Part shown: positions 39,315-48,211 of the stretch, in pieces
Layout of the letters: every line of letters starts with the position of its first letter
How positions within the stretch are numbered: the stretch's first letter is position 1
Source: Flammeovirgaceae bacterium UBA6059
Lineage (GTDB): Bacteria; Bacteroidota; Bacteroidia; Cytophagales; Cyclobacteriaceae
Direction of reading: 5' to 3'
DNA length: 64,000 bases
Assembly: GCA_002435755.1 (NCBI GenBank)
Contig: DIYH01000035.1
Coordinates: 62,001-126,000, forward strand
Translations under genes and position numbers: made by a program
The notes under the pieces: generated by a model
What the model was told of the DNA's origin: nothing
The model's database searches: none
The model's input: only the letters and a program-made list of their open reading frames with translations

Positions 39315-39327
39315 CTATCGCTGTAAC
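39291..39327 (-). terminator. Perfect 8-bp hairpin at the end of the short GDPD gene
   Basis: GTTACAGC (39291-39298) and GCTGTAAC (39320-39327) are exact complements around 21 bases and straddle the GDPD stop. On the minus strand it would form at the transcript end, but no U-run follows, so it may instead stabilise or process the mRNA. Confidence 0.4.
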
Positions 39328-40196
39328 AAATACTGCTTCAGCAATAGTGGTCGATCCGTCTGGATCACCGAAGCTCCATGCTCCAACAGCCAGCCATAAG
39401 CAGCATCAGGGTCATCTATTGCCAGGTCATCATCATGTCCGGCATTCATATCGGGCCATAGGGCATTGATCCATACACGGGTACCAATGTCTTCGATCAG
39501 TTGGATGGCCTCCTTTCCCACCGCCTCATCATCAAAGATGAGCTCCACGGCTAACGGTTGATAGCGGTCGGCATAACTAATGAGCACTTGCTGCCACGTA
39601 CCGTCATTGGTGATAACAATGGGCATGAAATGGATACTGTCGATAGGCACGGTCAGGTGTGCTTCGACATCATCATACGTCTTCATCCATCCTTTGAAGA
39701 TGGCCTGATGCTGCATGCCATATCGCAATAGCTGCCTATAGAGTAGATCGATATGCTCATAGGTTTTATCCAGGTTGAGCAGGATCTTGCCCTTGGTCAA
39801 CTCAAGCACTTCTTCCAGCCTAGGTACTTTATGTTTCGTCCAGGAGCCAATGCCGTTCTTGAGATTCACAGCTTGTATCTCTTGCCATGTAAGTTGCGCT
39901 ACCTCACCGGTACCTGTCGTAGTACGGTCTATCGTACCATCATGCATCAAGACAAAAACGCTATCCTTGGTCATGCGTACATCGATCTCCACGATCTCGA
40001 TACCCATGTTGATACATCGCTGAATGGCAGGTAGTGAGTTTTCCGGGGCATTTCGCCAATCTCCTCGATGCGCAACCGTAAAGACTTGTCCGTTATTAGC
40101 ATCCTTCAGGCTACTGAGCAATGAGTCTGATCTTGTCTGTGCCACACTTGAGACAACTGACAAAAGTAAAATACCAACGAACAGATACTTTAACAT
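39315..40196 (-). CDS. Secreted glycerophosphodiester-phosphodiesterase family protein
   Basis: This single-domain GDPD has 293 residues including a signal peptide (MLKYLFVGILLLSVVSSVAQ). Catalytic motifs are complete: VAHRGDW, APENSLPAIQ, IVEIDVRMT and VLMHDGTIDRTTTG, and the C-terminal part ends with SVIQTDRPLLL as in the family. I choose ATG at 40196, since it gives a clean leader and avoids overlap with the kinase; a longer frame starts at 40223. It sits in the hexosamine module just after the sugar kinase, 7 bp away, suggesting that it works on a phosphodiester-linked sugar or glycerol compound in the periplasm. That substrate link is inference. Confidence 0.85.
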   Translation of the reverse strand: MLKYLFVGILLLSVVSSVAQTRSDSLLSSLKDANNGQVFTVAHRGDWRNAPENSLPAIQRCINMGIEIVEIDVRMTKDSVFVLMHDGTIDRTTTGTGEVAQLTWQEIQAVNLKNGIGSWTKHKVPRLEEVLELTKGKILLNLDKTYEHIDLLYRQLLRYGMQHQAIFKGWMKTYDDVEAHLTVPIDSIHFMPIVITNDGTWQQVLISYADRYQPLAVELIFDDEAVGKEAIQLIEDIGTRVWINALWPDMNAGHDDDLAIDDPDAAYGWLLEHGASVIQTDRPLLLKQYLLQR

Positions 40197-40203
40197 GTCC
40201 TGA

Positions 40204-41307
40204 TCAGAATTGGAGATGAACATTGATTCTTTTTATCACCCGCCCTAGCTCTTCGTGTCGGCCCATGATCTGTCTCGCTAATTCAAGCTGACACATAGCA
40301 CGGTAGTAGTTTTGATCCTCGTAGGCTATTTTATAGTAGATGTCATTGTTTAAGTAATCCGTCAGAAATCGAACCCCGATCATATAGGTGATCATCGCCG
40401 CAGATAGTGGAAAATACTTGAGCTCTAGTTCAGACAAAATACCTCGGACACCATCGAGATACCCCTGAGTAAAGGCTTCATATTTAGCGATATCGAAATG
40501 AATGTTTTTCAAGTCCTTTTCGTCCTCTTTGGACATGCTGGTCGAGGTTCTTATCCCATCACCAAAATCGTAATGCACTATGCCAGGCATGACCGTATCC
40601 AAATCTATCACGCAATAGGCTTGACCCTTTTCGTCCAAGAGAACATTGTTGAACTTAGTATCGTTGTGAGTGACGCGCATCGGGATTTTACCTATGTTCT
40701 TTAAGCGCTCTATCTCTGATAGTTTATGAGATTCGGAAAATACAGTCTTGAGGGCGTCTTTTGCTCTTGACTTTCTTGAGGTGGTAGCCGTCAATGAGGC
40801 GCTGGTCAACTGATCCAACCTCACCAGCAAATTGTGAAAGTCGGGTATGCTTGGGTAAAGAAGTTGGGCATCAAAATCCGACATTTGATATAAGAAAGAC
40901 CCAAATGCCTTGGCACCTTGATAGGCCTGGTCAGTTGACCTTACCACATCATAGGTTTTGGTGTTTTTCTTAAAATCAAAGATCCTCCAATAATCCCCAT
41001 CATCATCTTGATAAAACGAAGCTCCCTGCTTAGTCCTGATTAATTTTAGCGTAGTACTGTTTGGGCTCTTCTGGCTAATGTGCTCAATAACCAACTGGAT
41101 GTTTTTCATCATCTTCGGCACATCATAAAATACATGATGATTTACCCTTTGGAGCAAATAGTCAGGATAAACATTATTGGAGTTAAACAACCTGAAGGTT
41201 TCGTTGATATGGCCGCCACCAAATCTTTCGAAGGTTTTGAGGCTTCCGTCTATATCAAACTCATCAATGATACTCTGTATACGTTCGTCAGATAACTTCC
41301 TCATCAT
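40204..41307 (-). CDS. N-acetylhexosamine 1-kinase-like aminoglycoside-phosphotransferase-fold kinase
   Basis: The 367-residue protein has an APH/choline-kinase fold: a glycine-rich loop (FGGGHINETFRLF), the catalytic loop MRVTHNDTKFNNVL with Asp216 as catalytic base, and the metal site CVIDLDTVMPG. Length and neighbours match NahK (LnpB) of bifidobacteria, which phosphorylates GlcNAc or GalNAc at C1. Homologues in Bacteroidota are often just called phosphotransferases. The start ATG at 41307 overlaps the nucleotidyltransferase stop as ATGA; an upstream TTG is less likely. Context (nucleotidyltransferase, symporter, GlcN-6-P deaminase) supports a HexNAc-1-phosphate product. Phosphorylation of another sugar cannot be excluded. 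Confidence 0.78.
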   Translation of the reverse strand: MMRKLSDERIQSIIDEFDIDGSLKTFERFGGGHINETFRLFNSNNVYPDYLLQRVNHHVFYDVPKMMKNIQLVIEHISQKSPNSTTLKLIRTKQGASFYQDDDGDYWRIFDFKKNTKTYDVVRSTDQAYQGAKAFGSFLYQMSDFDAQLLYPSIPDFHNLLVRLDQLTSASLTATTSRKSRAKDALKTVFSESHKLSEIERLKNIGKIPMRVTHNDTKFNNVLLDEKGQAYCVIDLDTVMPGIVHYDFGDGIRTSTSMSKEDEKDLKNIHFDIAKYEAFTQGYLDGVRGILSELELKYFPLSAAMITYMIGVRFLTDYLNNDIYYKIAYEDQNYYRAMCQLELARQIMGRHEELGRVIKRINVHLQF

Positions 41308-42209
41308 TGCCAAAGGTTCGGAGGATAGATTCCCTGGTCAATCAAGTCGTGTATTCGCTTTTGAGCTATAGGCTTATCCTCTTTGTAAGTCACCCCAAAC
41401 CACTCCTCGTCAGAGGTCAATACGGGCACTGTTACCCCTTCTGCCAAGGTCTGGTTGAGTACTGAGGGTATGTAAAACTCCGATTTCAATGCGGCTCCCT
41501 CCTCTCTTAGAAAATCTTCAAACATCTCCTCCATCAGCCGAAAAACCGGTGAGGTAAAGCCCATCAAATTCATGGATACCGTCTCCTTACCAGAAAGGTT
41601 AGTGCGCTGATCCCCTTCTATAAAATAGGCTCCTACATCGGGGTTTTTAAAAATGTGAGTCCTTTCTACAATCCCTTCGAGTGTTTGATCCGGTGCAATA
41701 CTGCAAATACCGCGTGAGACCCTTCCATTTTCCGATAGGGTCTTTTCAAGCGTAAAACCTACCAGGCAAGCCTGAAGCTTTGTATTTTCCATAGTCTTTA
41801 AGTGCTCATAGATCACTTGCAAAGAGCCCCTTCCATAAAAATCATCGGCGTTGACTATCGCAAATGGTTCATTGATCTTTTCCGTCGCAGTTAACACTGC
41901 GTGGGCAGTGCCCCACGGTTTCACTCGATCGGGCGGTATGGTAAAGTGAGCTGGCAGCATCGCTAACTCCTGAACTACGTATTCGACTTGAGCGTGATGC
42001 TTAAGCTTGTCCAGAAATATCCTTTGAAAATCATCAACGATACCGGCACTAATCACGAAGACCACCTTGTCGAAACCGGCTTTTATGGCATCATATATGG
42101 CATAATCCACAATAGTCTCTCCATTGAGCCCAAACTTGTCTATTTGCTTCAAACTACCGTAGCGACTACCTAGGCCAGCCGCCAAAACAACTAAGGATGG
42201 TTTTTGCAT
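41304..42209 (-). CDS. Sugar-1-phosphate nucleotidyltransferase-like protein
   Basis: The 301 residues form a GT-A nucleotidyltransferase. The N-terminal signature LVVLAAGLGSRYGSLKQID includes the nucleotide-binding GxGxR and a Lys. The region AIVNADDFYGRG supplies the Asp pair for metal and sugar phosphate. GTAHAVLTA precedes it, as in UDP- or dTDP-sugar pyrophosphorylases. It overlaps the kinase by 4 bp and lies 1 bp from the symporter. In this order (kinase then nucleotidyltransferase) the simplest role is turning HexNAc-1-phosphate, or possibly galactose-1-phosphate, into an NDP-sugar. The nucleotide and sugar are not determinable here. It could substitute for GalT, which is absent from the window. 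Confidence 0.8.
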   Translation of the reverse strand: MQKPSLVVLAAGLGSRYGSLKQIDKFGLNGETIVDYAIYDAIKAGFDKVVFVISAGIVDDFQRIFLDKLKHHAQVEYVVQELAMLPAHFTIPPDRVKPWGTAHAVLTATEKINEPFAIVNADDFYGRGSLQVIYEHLKTMENTKLQACLVGFTLEKTLSENGRVSRGICSIAPDQTLEGIVERTHIFKNPDVGAYFIEGDQRTNLSGKETVSMNLMGFTSPVFRLMEEMFEDFLREEGAALKSEFYIPSVLNQTLAEGVTVPVLTSDEEWFGVTYKEDKPIAQKRIHDLIDQGIYPPNLWQ

Positions 42210-42210
42210 T

Positions 42211-44013
42211 TTACTCTATGTTTAGCTTCATTCTTAACTTAAAAAGCAGATACAAACCGACTGCAAAGCCGCCGAGGAGCAAAAGTCCTGCCACGAGGTT
42301 TCCATAAACAAAACTACCTATACCGAAGAGCGCGGCGTAAATAGAGAGACTACCTACGAAAACACTGAGTATGCCATACGGCAAATCCCATCGTTGGTGT
42401 TGTGCTGCCATATCTACATCTTCCTTTTTCATTATCTCGGTCACCTTTTGCCATCCTGGTCCTCCGGGACGGGTTTGCCTATAGAAACCTTTAAGGGTCT
42501 CTACACTCTCAGGTGAGGTCATGTAAGTGCCTAGTATCCAAGCCATCGTCGTGAGGCCGATAGAGCTTAGAAGTTTCATCGTGAAGGCATCTAATACACC
42601 GGTGGTCATCGCAGCTTCGGGTACTATGAGGACAAATACAAATGCGTTTAATGTGGCGATGATCATCCCTATGATCTCAGTCCATGCGTTGATCCTCCAC
42701 CAAAACCACCTCAGCAGATATATGGCACCTGTACCTGCACCAGAGAGTAACAGAATATCGAAAGCCTGAGTAGCATTTTTAAGTATTGTTAGCGCGAATA
42801 TTGCTGTGATGATCATGAGTGTCACTGTAGAGAGGCGGCCGATCAACACCAGCTCTTTTTGGCTGGCCGTCGGTTTGACGAACCGCATATAAAAATCATT
42901 GACGATATAGGAGGAGCCCCAGTTGAGGTGTGTGCCGATCGTAGACATGTAAGCTGCGATCAATGAAGCAGTAATCAATCCAAGCCATCCTGGTCCTAGC
43001 CGTGTGAGCATCGCCGGATACGCTACATCATCCCCTAAGTACTGATCGGTGATTTGAGGAAACTCCGCCTTGATAGAAGCCAGATTAGGAAATACAACCA
43101 ACGACGCTAAAGCGACTATGATCCACGGCCAGGGTCTGAGGGCATAATGCGCGAAGTTGAAAAAAAGCGTAGCACCTATTGCATGCTTTTCATCTTTGGC
43201 AGAAAGCATCCGCTGGGCAATGTACCCTCCACCTCCAGGCTCAGCCCCCGGGTACCATACCGCCCACCACTGTACAGCTATCGGTATGATCAGCAGCACG
43301 ATCAGGGACGACCAATCTGCTGTATCGGGAAAAAATGAGAGCTTTTGCGTGACCATTGGGTGACTCAGTAGATTGGAAAGACCACCGACCTCCGGCTGTC
43401 GGACAGCTACTATTGCTGCATAGACCGCACCAAACATCGCTACACTATATTGAAAAAAATCAGCCCAGATCACTCCTTTGATGCCCCCAAGAGATGCATA
43501 AATGACCACCCCAACTGACGCCCCTATCACCACCACTATTGGTGGTAACCCAAACATGACAGCACCTATCTTGATAGCGGCTAACGTCACTGACCCCATG
43601 ATCAGGCAATTGAAAAGTATACCCAAATAAAGGGCACGGAAGCCCCGAAGGAAGGAAGCAGCTCTGCCACCATATCTTAGCTCATAAAACTCCAGGTCAG
43701 TACGAACATTGGAGCGTCTCCATAGCTTGGCATAAATAAAGACCGTCACCATACCAGTGATCAAAAAGGCCCACCAGGCCCAATTCTTAGAAACACCATC
43801 TTCTCGTACCATACCGGTGACGAGATTGGGGGTATCGGCAGAAAAAGTACAGGCCACCATAGATACTCCGAGCAACCACCAGGGCATTGACCGCCCACCA
43901 AGAAAAAACTCATCTGTACTCTTACCAGCTGTCCTGGAAGCTACCCAACCTATCCCCAGGACAATTACAAAAAAAACTGAAATGATGACTATATCTATCG
44001 TTTGTAGAATCAT
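42211..44013 (-). CDS. Sodium:solute symporter (SSS family)
   Basis: The 600-residue inner-membrane protein has about 13-14 hydrophobic helices. SSS-family features include the first helix VIISVFFVIVLGIGWVASR, then DEFFLGGRSMPWWLLGVSMV, ADTPNLVTGMV and GGIKGVIWADFFQYSVAM. A cytoplasmic loop follows the Thr/Ser-rich region near residue 500 (SPESVETLKGFYRQTRPGGP), and two final helices follow it. SSS members couple import of sugars, amino acids or organic acids to sodium. It precedes the NDP-sugar/kinase pair by 1 bp and follows the deaminase fusion by 81 bp, so it probably imports the hexosamine those enzymes use. Confidence 0.9.
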   Translation of the reverse strand: MILQTIDIVIISVFFVIVLGIGWVASRTAGKSTDEFFLGGRSMPWWLLGVSMVACTFSADTPNLVTGMVREDGVSKNWAWWAFLITGMVTVFIYAKLWRRSNVRTDLEFYELRYGGRAASFLRGFRALYLGILFNCLIMGSVTLAAIKIGAVMFGLPPIVVVIGASVGVVIYASLGGIKGVIWADFFQYSVAMFGAVYAAIVAVRQPEVGGLSNLLSHPMVTQKLSFFPDTADWSSLIVLLIIPIAVQWWAVWYPGAEPGGGGYIAQRMLSAKDEKHAIGATLFFNFAHYALRPWPWIIVALASLVVFPNLASIKAEFPQITDQYLGDDVAYPAMLTRLGPGWLGLITASLIAAYMSTIGTHLNWGSSYIVNDFYMRFVKPTASQKELVLIGRLSTVTLMIITAIFALTILKNATQAFDILLLSGAGTGAIYLLRWFWWRINAWTEIIGMIIATLNAFVFVLIVPEAAMTTGVLDAFTMKLLSSIGLTTMAWILGTYMTSPESVETLKGFYRQTRPGGPGWQKVTEIMKKEDVDMAAQHQRWDLPYGILSVFVGSLSIYAALFGIGSFVYGNLVAGLLLLGGFAVGLYLLFKLRMKLNIE

Positions 44014-44094
44014 GCGCTTTGTCTTTAACGAAAGCCGAGCTAGCCGGCTTCCTAATTGAAGCCATCAAAAACCAACTTAGACCATGATGTAGTG

Positions 44095-46008
44095 CTAGTA
44101 ATGATATCTCACAAAAGTCTCAAGAGCTTCGTATTCGGTTAAACCAAGGTTGTCGTACTGCTGAGCTGTATTTCGATTTCTATCTTCAGCCCTCTGCCAA
44201 AACTCCCTAGGGTCACTTCCCGGAAAAACCGGAGTATCCTTCTGAGACTGGTGCTTAAAAGTTGCTTTTCGCTTGTGCTTCAGGTCATGAGGACTCAGCG
44301 GTACGGCCATCTCTATTTCATCCAGTGGCCACTCATGCCAAGCACCCCGGTATAGCCACAGCCAACAGTCCTTGATCCAATCCTGATCTGAAACCTCCCG
44401 AAGGCTCGCAATGATCGCATCAAAGCACACCCTGTGCGTGCCGTGAGGATCTTTCAGGTCTCCTGCGGCGAACACCTGGTGTGGCTTCACGTCATTCAAT
44501 AAGTCAGTTATGATCCTGATATCAGCAGCACCTATCGGCTTCTTTTTGGATGTGCCTGTCTCGTAAAATGGCAGATTTAAAAAATGAATGTGCTCATCGT
44601 CCAGACCGACAAACCTCGCAGCAGCAGCGGCCTCTCCCTTGCGTATCAATCCTTTGATCGCTCTGACATCCTTATTGTCTACCGTACCGCTACCTTTGCC
44701 GGAGAAGAACTCAACTATCGATGAATAAAAATTCATCATTTTGTCTTTTTCAAGATCCAGATACTGTGCGAGATCTTTAGCAAACTCACCAAACCTCCGA
44801 GCGTCATCATCGAAGACGGCAATGTTGCCTGAGGTTTGATAGGCCACATGCACGTCATGGCCCTGCCCGACCAACCTGGAAAAGGTCCCACCCATTGAGA
44901 TCACATCATCATCCGGATGCGGACTAAATATGATGACACGTTTCTTTTGCGGCATGGCTCTTTCAGGACGATTGGTATCATCAGCACGTGGCTTTCCACC
45001 AGGCCAACCGGTAATGGTGCGTTGTATAGAGTTAAAGACCGAAACATTAATGTCCTGACTGTCTCCTAAGTAATTGATCAAGTCGCCAAGTCCGTTTTCC
45101 CGGTATTCTTCCTCTGTAAGTTTCAAAATGGGCTTCTGTATCTTATTGCTCAACCAAATGACAGCTTTTTTGGCCATTTGATCATTCCAATCAACGAATG
45201 ATACTATCCAGGGATATTTGAACCGGGTGAGCTCAGATGCGGCGTTCTGATCAATCACATACTCCACATTGGGGTGATCCTGCAAGAAAGTGGCAGGAGT
45301 ATCCTCAGAAATCAAACCTTCGACTGATTCACTCACTATTTGAGCTTTTTTCTCCCCCCAGGCCAGCAAGAAGACTTTTCTGGCTTTCATGATCGTAGAT
45401 ATACCCATGGTAATGGCACGTCTTGGCACCAGATCTTCTCGTATGAACTCCCTCGTTGCATCCATCAGGGTGACAGGGTGTAGCTTCACCATCCTGGTGG
45501 ATGATTTCAAATGCGAGCCTGGCTCATTAAACCCAATGTGGCCTGTCCTGCCTATTCCAAGTATTTGGATATCGATACCTCCCAGACGGTCAATTTTATC
45601 TTCATATTGATGACAGAAATCGACTACATCTGATTCACTAAGCTCTCCGTCTGGTATGTGAATGTTCTCCTCTGGTATATCTACATGATCGAAAAGATGC
45701 TCACGCATGAAATAGTGATAACTCAGATTTGACTCGCGAGATATGGGGAAGTACTCGTCTAGGTTGAAGGTCACGACATGTTTAAAACTCAGCCCCTCCT
45801 CTTTGTGCAATCTGACCAATTCCTGATATACCTTGATCGGGGATGATCCTGTAGCCAGACCCAGTACCACGGGCTTTTCCTCAATTCCCTGCCTGATCTT
45901 CTCGGCGACCTGACGAGCCACGTCAATGCATCCAGTCAACTCGTCATCCACAATTTTTACAGGTACTCTCTCTAGTGATGTGAGGGTCTGATCGGTTTCG
46001 AGTGCCAT
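44095..46008 (-). CDS. nagB: Glucosamine-6-phosphate deaminase fused to a LmbE-like deacetylase
   Basis: The 637 residues consist of a NagB domain (about 15-280) with LGLATGSSPIKVYQELVRL, TFNLDEYFPIS and GIGRTGHIGFNEPGS (catalytic residues), and a C-terminal LmbE/PIG-L zinc deacetylase-like domain (about 355-600). The second domain has VIIFSPHPDDDVISMGGT, where His-Pro-Asp-Asp binds the metal, and a later HGTHRVCFDAI. NagB converts glucosamine-6-phosphate to fructose-6-phosphate plus ammonia; LmbE domains remove N-acetyl groups from sugar derivatives. I choose ATG at 46008; an upstream frame to 46092 runs through the divergent operators. It is the first gene of the hexosamine operon and may carry out deacetylation and deamination in sequence. 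Confidence 0.9.
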   Translation of the reverse strand: MALETDQTLTSLERVPVKIVDDELTGCIDVARQVAEKIRQGIEEKPVVLGLATGSSPIKVYQELVRLHKEEGLSFKHVVTFNLDEYFPISRESNLSYHYFMREHLFDHVDIPEENIHIPDGELSESDVVDFCHQYEDKIDRLGGIDIQILGIGRTGHIGFNEPGSHLKSSTRMVKLHPVTLMDATREFIREDLVPRRAITMGISTIMKARKVFLLAWGEKKAQIVSESVEGLISEDTPATFLQDHPNVEYVIDQNAASELTRFKYPWIVSFVDWNDQMAKKAVIWLSNKIQKPILKLTEEEYRENGLGDLINYLGDSQDINVSVFNSIQRTITGWPGGKPRADDTNRPERAMPQKKRVIIFSPHPDDDVISMGGTFSRLVGQGHDVHVAYQTSGNIAVFDDDARRFGEFAKDLAQYLDLEKDKMMNFYSSIVEFFSGKGSGTVDNKDVRAIKGLIRKGEAAAAARFVGLDDEHIHFLNLPFYETGTSKKKPIGAADIRIITDLLNDVKPHQVFAAGDLKDPHGTHRVCFDAIIASLREVSDQDWIKDCWLWLYRGAWHEWPLDEIEMAVPLSPHDLKHKRKATFKHQSQKDTPVFPGSDPREFWQRAEDRNRNTAQQYDNLGLTEYEALETFVRYHY

Positions 46009-46075
46009 GTCAGTTACTTTGGTTATGATGAACAAATAAAAAGCAGAACAGTCATAAATAAAAACGATTGATAGC

Positions 46076-46097
46076 AAAATGTGTTCGAACACATTTT
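46076..46097. promoter_or_regulatory. LacI-type operator 1 (perfect palindrome)
   Basis: A 22-bp perfect palindrome with core TGTGTTCGAACACA (46080-46093), centred on CG as in LacI-family operators. It lies 68 bp upstream of the nagB-type fusion and 69 bp upstream of the LacI-family gene, so it can control both divergent transcripts. Confidence 0.7.
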
Positions 46098-46100
46098 ATT

Positions 46101-46114
46101 TTTGTTCGTACACA
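46101..46114. promoter_or_regulatory. LacI-type operator 2
   Basis: TTTGTTCGTACACA matches operator 1 at 12 of 14 positions and is centred 21 bp from it, two helical turns, suitable for cooperative binding on one DNA face. Its TTTG could also be a -33 element of the LacI-gene promoter, with TCAATTTG at 46122-46129 as a rough -7. Confidence 0.55.
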
Positions 46115-46165
46115 TACAAATTCAATTTGCAGAGATATGCTATCTTAGCAGCAAATGAAGAATCC

Positions 46166-47200
46166 ATGAGGTCTTATACGATAAAGGATATTGCTAAACT
46201 CGCCGATGTATCCGCCGGGACTGTCGACAGGGTGATCCACAAACGAGGAAAAGTATCGGATAAAGCACTTCAGAAAGTCAATGCAGTGCTTGCTCAAATT
46301 GATTATGAACCCAACATTATTGCCAAATCACTCAAGAACCAAAAAGTCTGGGTTATCGCTGTTTTGATTCCCGATATAGAGACTGATGAGTATTGGATGC
46401 AGGTCTACGATGGTGTTAGAGAGTTCGAAAAGGAATACAAGGGCTTTGGGTTTAAAGTTGCGGTAGACAGCTTCTCATCGCTTGACGCTGCTTCATTTAT
46501 CAAAGCGAGCGCTGCTGTTCTCAAGCTCCAACCCGATGCGTTACTCTTAGCACCACTTTTTCTTCATGAGTCCATCACTTTTGCCAATGAATTAGCTGAA
46601 ACAGGTACCCCTGTTATCACCATCAACAATGAAATAGAAGAAGTTCATCCCTTAACTTTTATTGGCCAAAACCTAATCGAGAGTGGTCGAACAGCCGGTA
46701 GTCTGATCCACCGATGCTCTCGAAACTTACAAGACATATTTGTCATTCATATCTCGGAAGATCCGGTCAATGCGTCACACATGACTACAAAAAGTCAAGG
46801 CATAAAAGACTACTTCAAGGATAAGGATGTCCTGATTCACGACTTAAAGATTAACGCATACCATCAGAACTATCTCGATCAGGTGAAGTCTATCTCAAAT
46901 GTACCTGATACGACAAGCTTTTTCATTACCACATCCAAGGCACATCAGGTTGCTGTAGAGATTAAGGAGTGGTCTCCCGGTGCTGTTATCGTAGGGTATG
47001 ACCTCATACCTGAGAATGTCGCACTTCTTAAAACGGGAGATATTGACTTTCTCATTAACCAAAACCCTTCAAAAATGTCATTTGAAGGGTTGATGCGATT
47101 TACAGATAAGTTCCTCTTTTCAAAAGAACTAGCCCCACACTATTACCTTCCAATAGATATCATTAACGCTGAAAACGTTCGATCCTACCTTAGTTCATAA
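46166..47200 (+). CDS. LacI-family transcriptional regulator
   Basis: The 344-residue repressor-type protein has an N-terminal LacI helix-turn-helix (YTIKDIAKLADVSAGTVDRVIHKRGKVSDKA) and a hinge. A periplasmic-binding-like sensor domain follows (about 62-340, WVIAVLIPDIETDEYW to IDFLINQNPSKMSFEGL). I choose ATG at 46166 (MRSYTIKDIA); the 29 upstream codons lie over the operator region. It diverges from the hexosamine operon, and two LacI-type operators occupy the interval. The likely effector is a hexosamine or its phosphate, by context. Confidence 0.9.
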   Translation: MRSYTIKDIAKLADVSAGTVDRVIHKRGKVSDKALQKVNAVLAQIDYEPNIIAKSLKNQKVWVIAVLIPDIETDEYWMQVYDGVREFEKEYKGFGFKVAVDSFSSLDAASFIKASAAVLKLQPDALLLAPLFLHESITFANELAETGTPVITINNEIEEVHPLTFIGQNLIESGRTAGSLIHRCSRNLQDIFVIHISEDPVNASHMTTKSQGIKDYFKDKDVLIHDLKINAYHQNYLDQVKSISNVPDTTSFFITTSKAHQVAVEIKEWSPGAVIVGYDLIPENVALLKTGDIDFLINQNPSKMSFEGLMRFTDKFLFSKELAPHYYLPIDIINAENVRSYLSS

Positions 47201-47243
47201 CTCACATCAATCTTCTAACTCTACCAATAACAAACTCTTAAAA

Positions 47244-47843
47244 ATGAGTGCACAGTATGTTGTTCAGACTGTAGAGAATCTTGATTGGTCCCCAATCAAT
47301 AGAATTACAAACTTTCATTCTCCATGGAGTTTGAACCCTATACCTCCGATGGTTTTTAGAGGGGTCATATACAAGCACTATTTCCATTTTCTGTTTGAAG
47401 TGTATGATAATGATATTTTAGTCTACCAAGAAAAAGACGATCCCGCTGACGTACTTCATTCTGATAGGGTCGAATTGTTCTTTGCAAGAGATGCAGCGAT
47501 GAATGAGTATTATTGCCTGGAAATGGATGCTCTCGGCCGTTTACTGGATTATAGTGCAAGCTACTATCGTCAATTTGACTACAACTGGACTTGGCCCGAG
47601 AATGGCCTTGCGCTATCTGCCGGACTCAATGATTCTGGCTACTGGGTAAAAGGAAAACTTTCCCTGGATTCTCTAAAGCAGCTTAAGCTTATCCATGATA
47701 ATGCTATGTTTTGCGGTATTTATAGAGGCAAATGCCTTCAAAAGCGACTGAATCCGTCATTTGAATGGATATCTTGGAATATACCGGCTTCTCATCAACC
47801 AGACTTTCATATACCCTCTTCCCTGGGAAAGCTTGTGCTTTAA
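47244..47843 (+). CDS. CBM9-like carbohydrate-binding protein without signal peptide
   Basis: The 199-residue protein resembles family 9 carbohydrate-binding / DOMON-like beta-sandwich proteins: HFLFEVYDNDILVYQ, VLHSDRVELFFARD, EYYCLEMDALGRLLDYSASY and GYWVKGKLSLDSLKQL, with WISWNIPASHQPDFHIP near the end. These modules normally occur in secreted enzymes, yet the N-terminus (MSAQYVVQTVENLDW) has no hydrophobic leader, so it is predicted cytoplasmic. It starts 43 bp after the LacI gene and is probably co-transcribed. A role as cytoplasmic sugar sensor or partner of the regulator is conceivable; nothing in the sequence proves it. Confidence 0.7.
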   Translation: MSAQYVVQTVENLDWSPINRITNFHSPWSLNPIPPMVFRGVIYKHYFHFLFEVYDNDILVYQEKDDPADVLHSDRVELFFARDAAMNEYYCLEMDALGRLLDYSASYYRQFDYNWTWPENGLALSAGLNDSGYWVKGKLSLDSLKQLKLIHDNAMFCGIYRGKCLQKRLNPSFEWISWNIPASHQPDFHIPSSLGKLVL

Positions 47844-48211
47844 ATAAATAGTGCGGTTCGATTCATAAGCAAAGGGAAAAGCCATTATTCTCCATATTTG
47901 TTTGTGTTAAGAAGGCCATCCTTTTTTTCCAATTTCTGTGATAAGGAGATAAGAAATCAATCAGAAAATATTACTTAACCGGCTCCAATTGAACATTTCT
48001 CTTCTCATTTCTTCCTATTCCTTCTCATAGGATTTATAGTCTTTCTCAGCGTGCTTTTGTCCGGTTCTTGTCCCAAGGTATAGTGTAGGTTAACATGTGA
48101 AATATATTAATTAATCAGAGCGACAGCTGATATAAATTAGCACAGTTTGCGTGTACTGTTCCTTTTTTATGAAGGCTAGTACAAAGGTCCCGAAATTCGG
48201 ATACTGGGCCT
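47844..48211. other. Intergenic region between convergent cbm9-like gene and galE
   Basis: This 368-bp interval lies between two converging transcription units. It is AT-rich, with a T-run near 47930 that may serve termination. I see no reading frame, clear strong hairpin or RNA gene in it. Confidence 0.5.
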
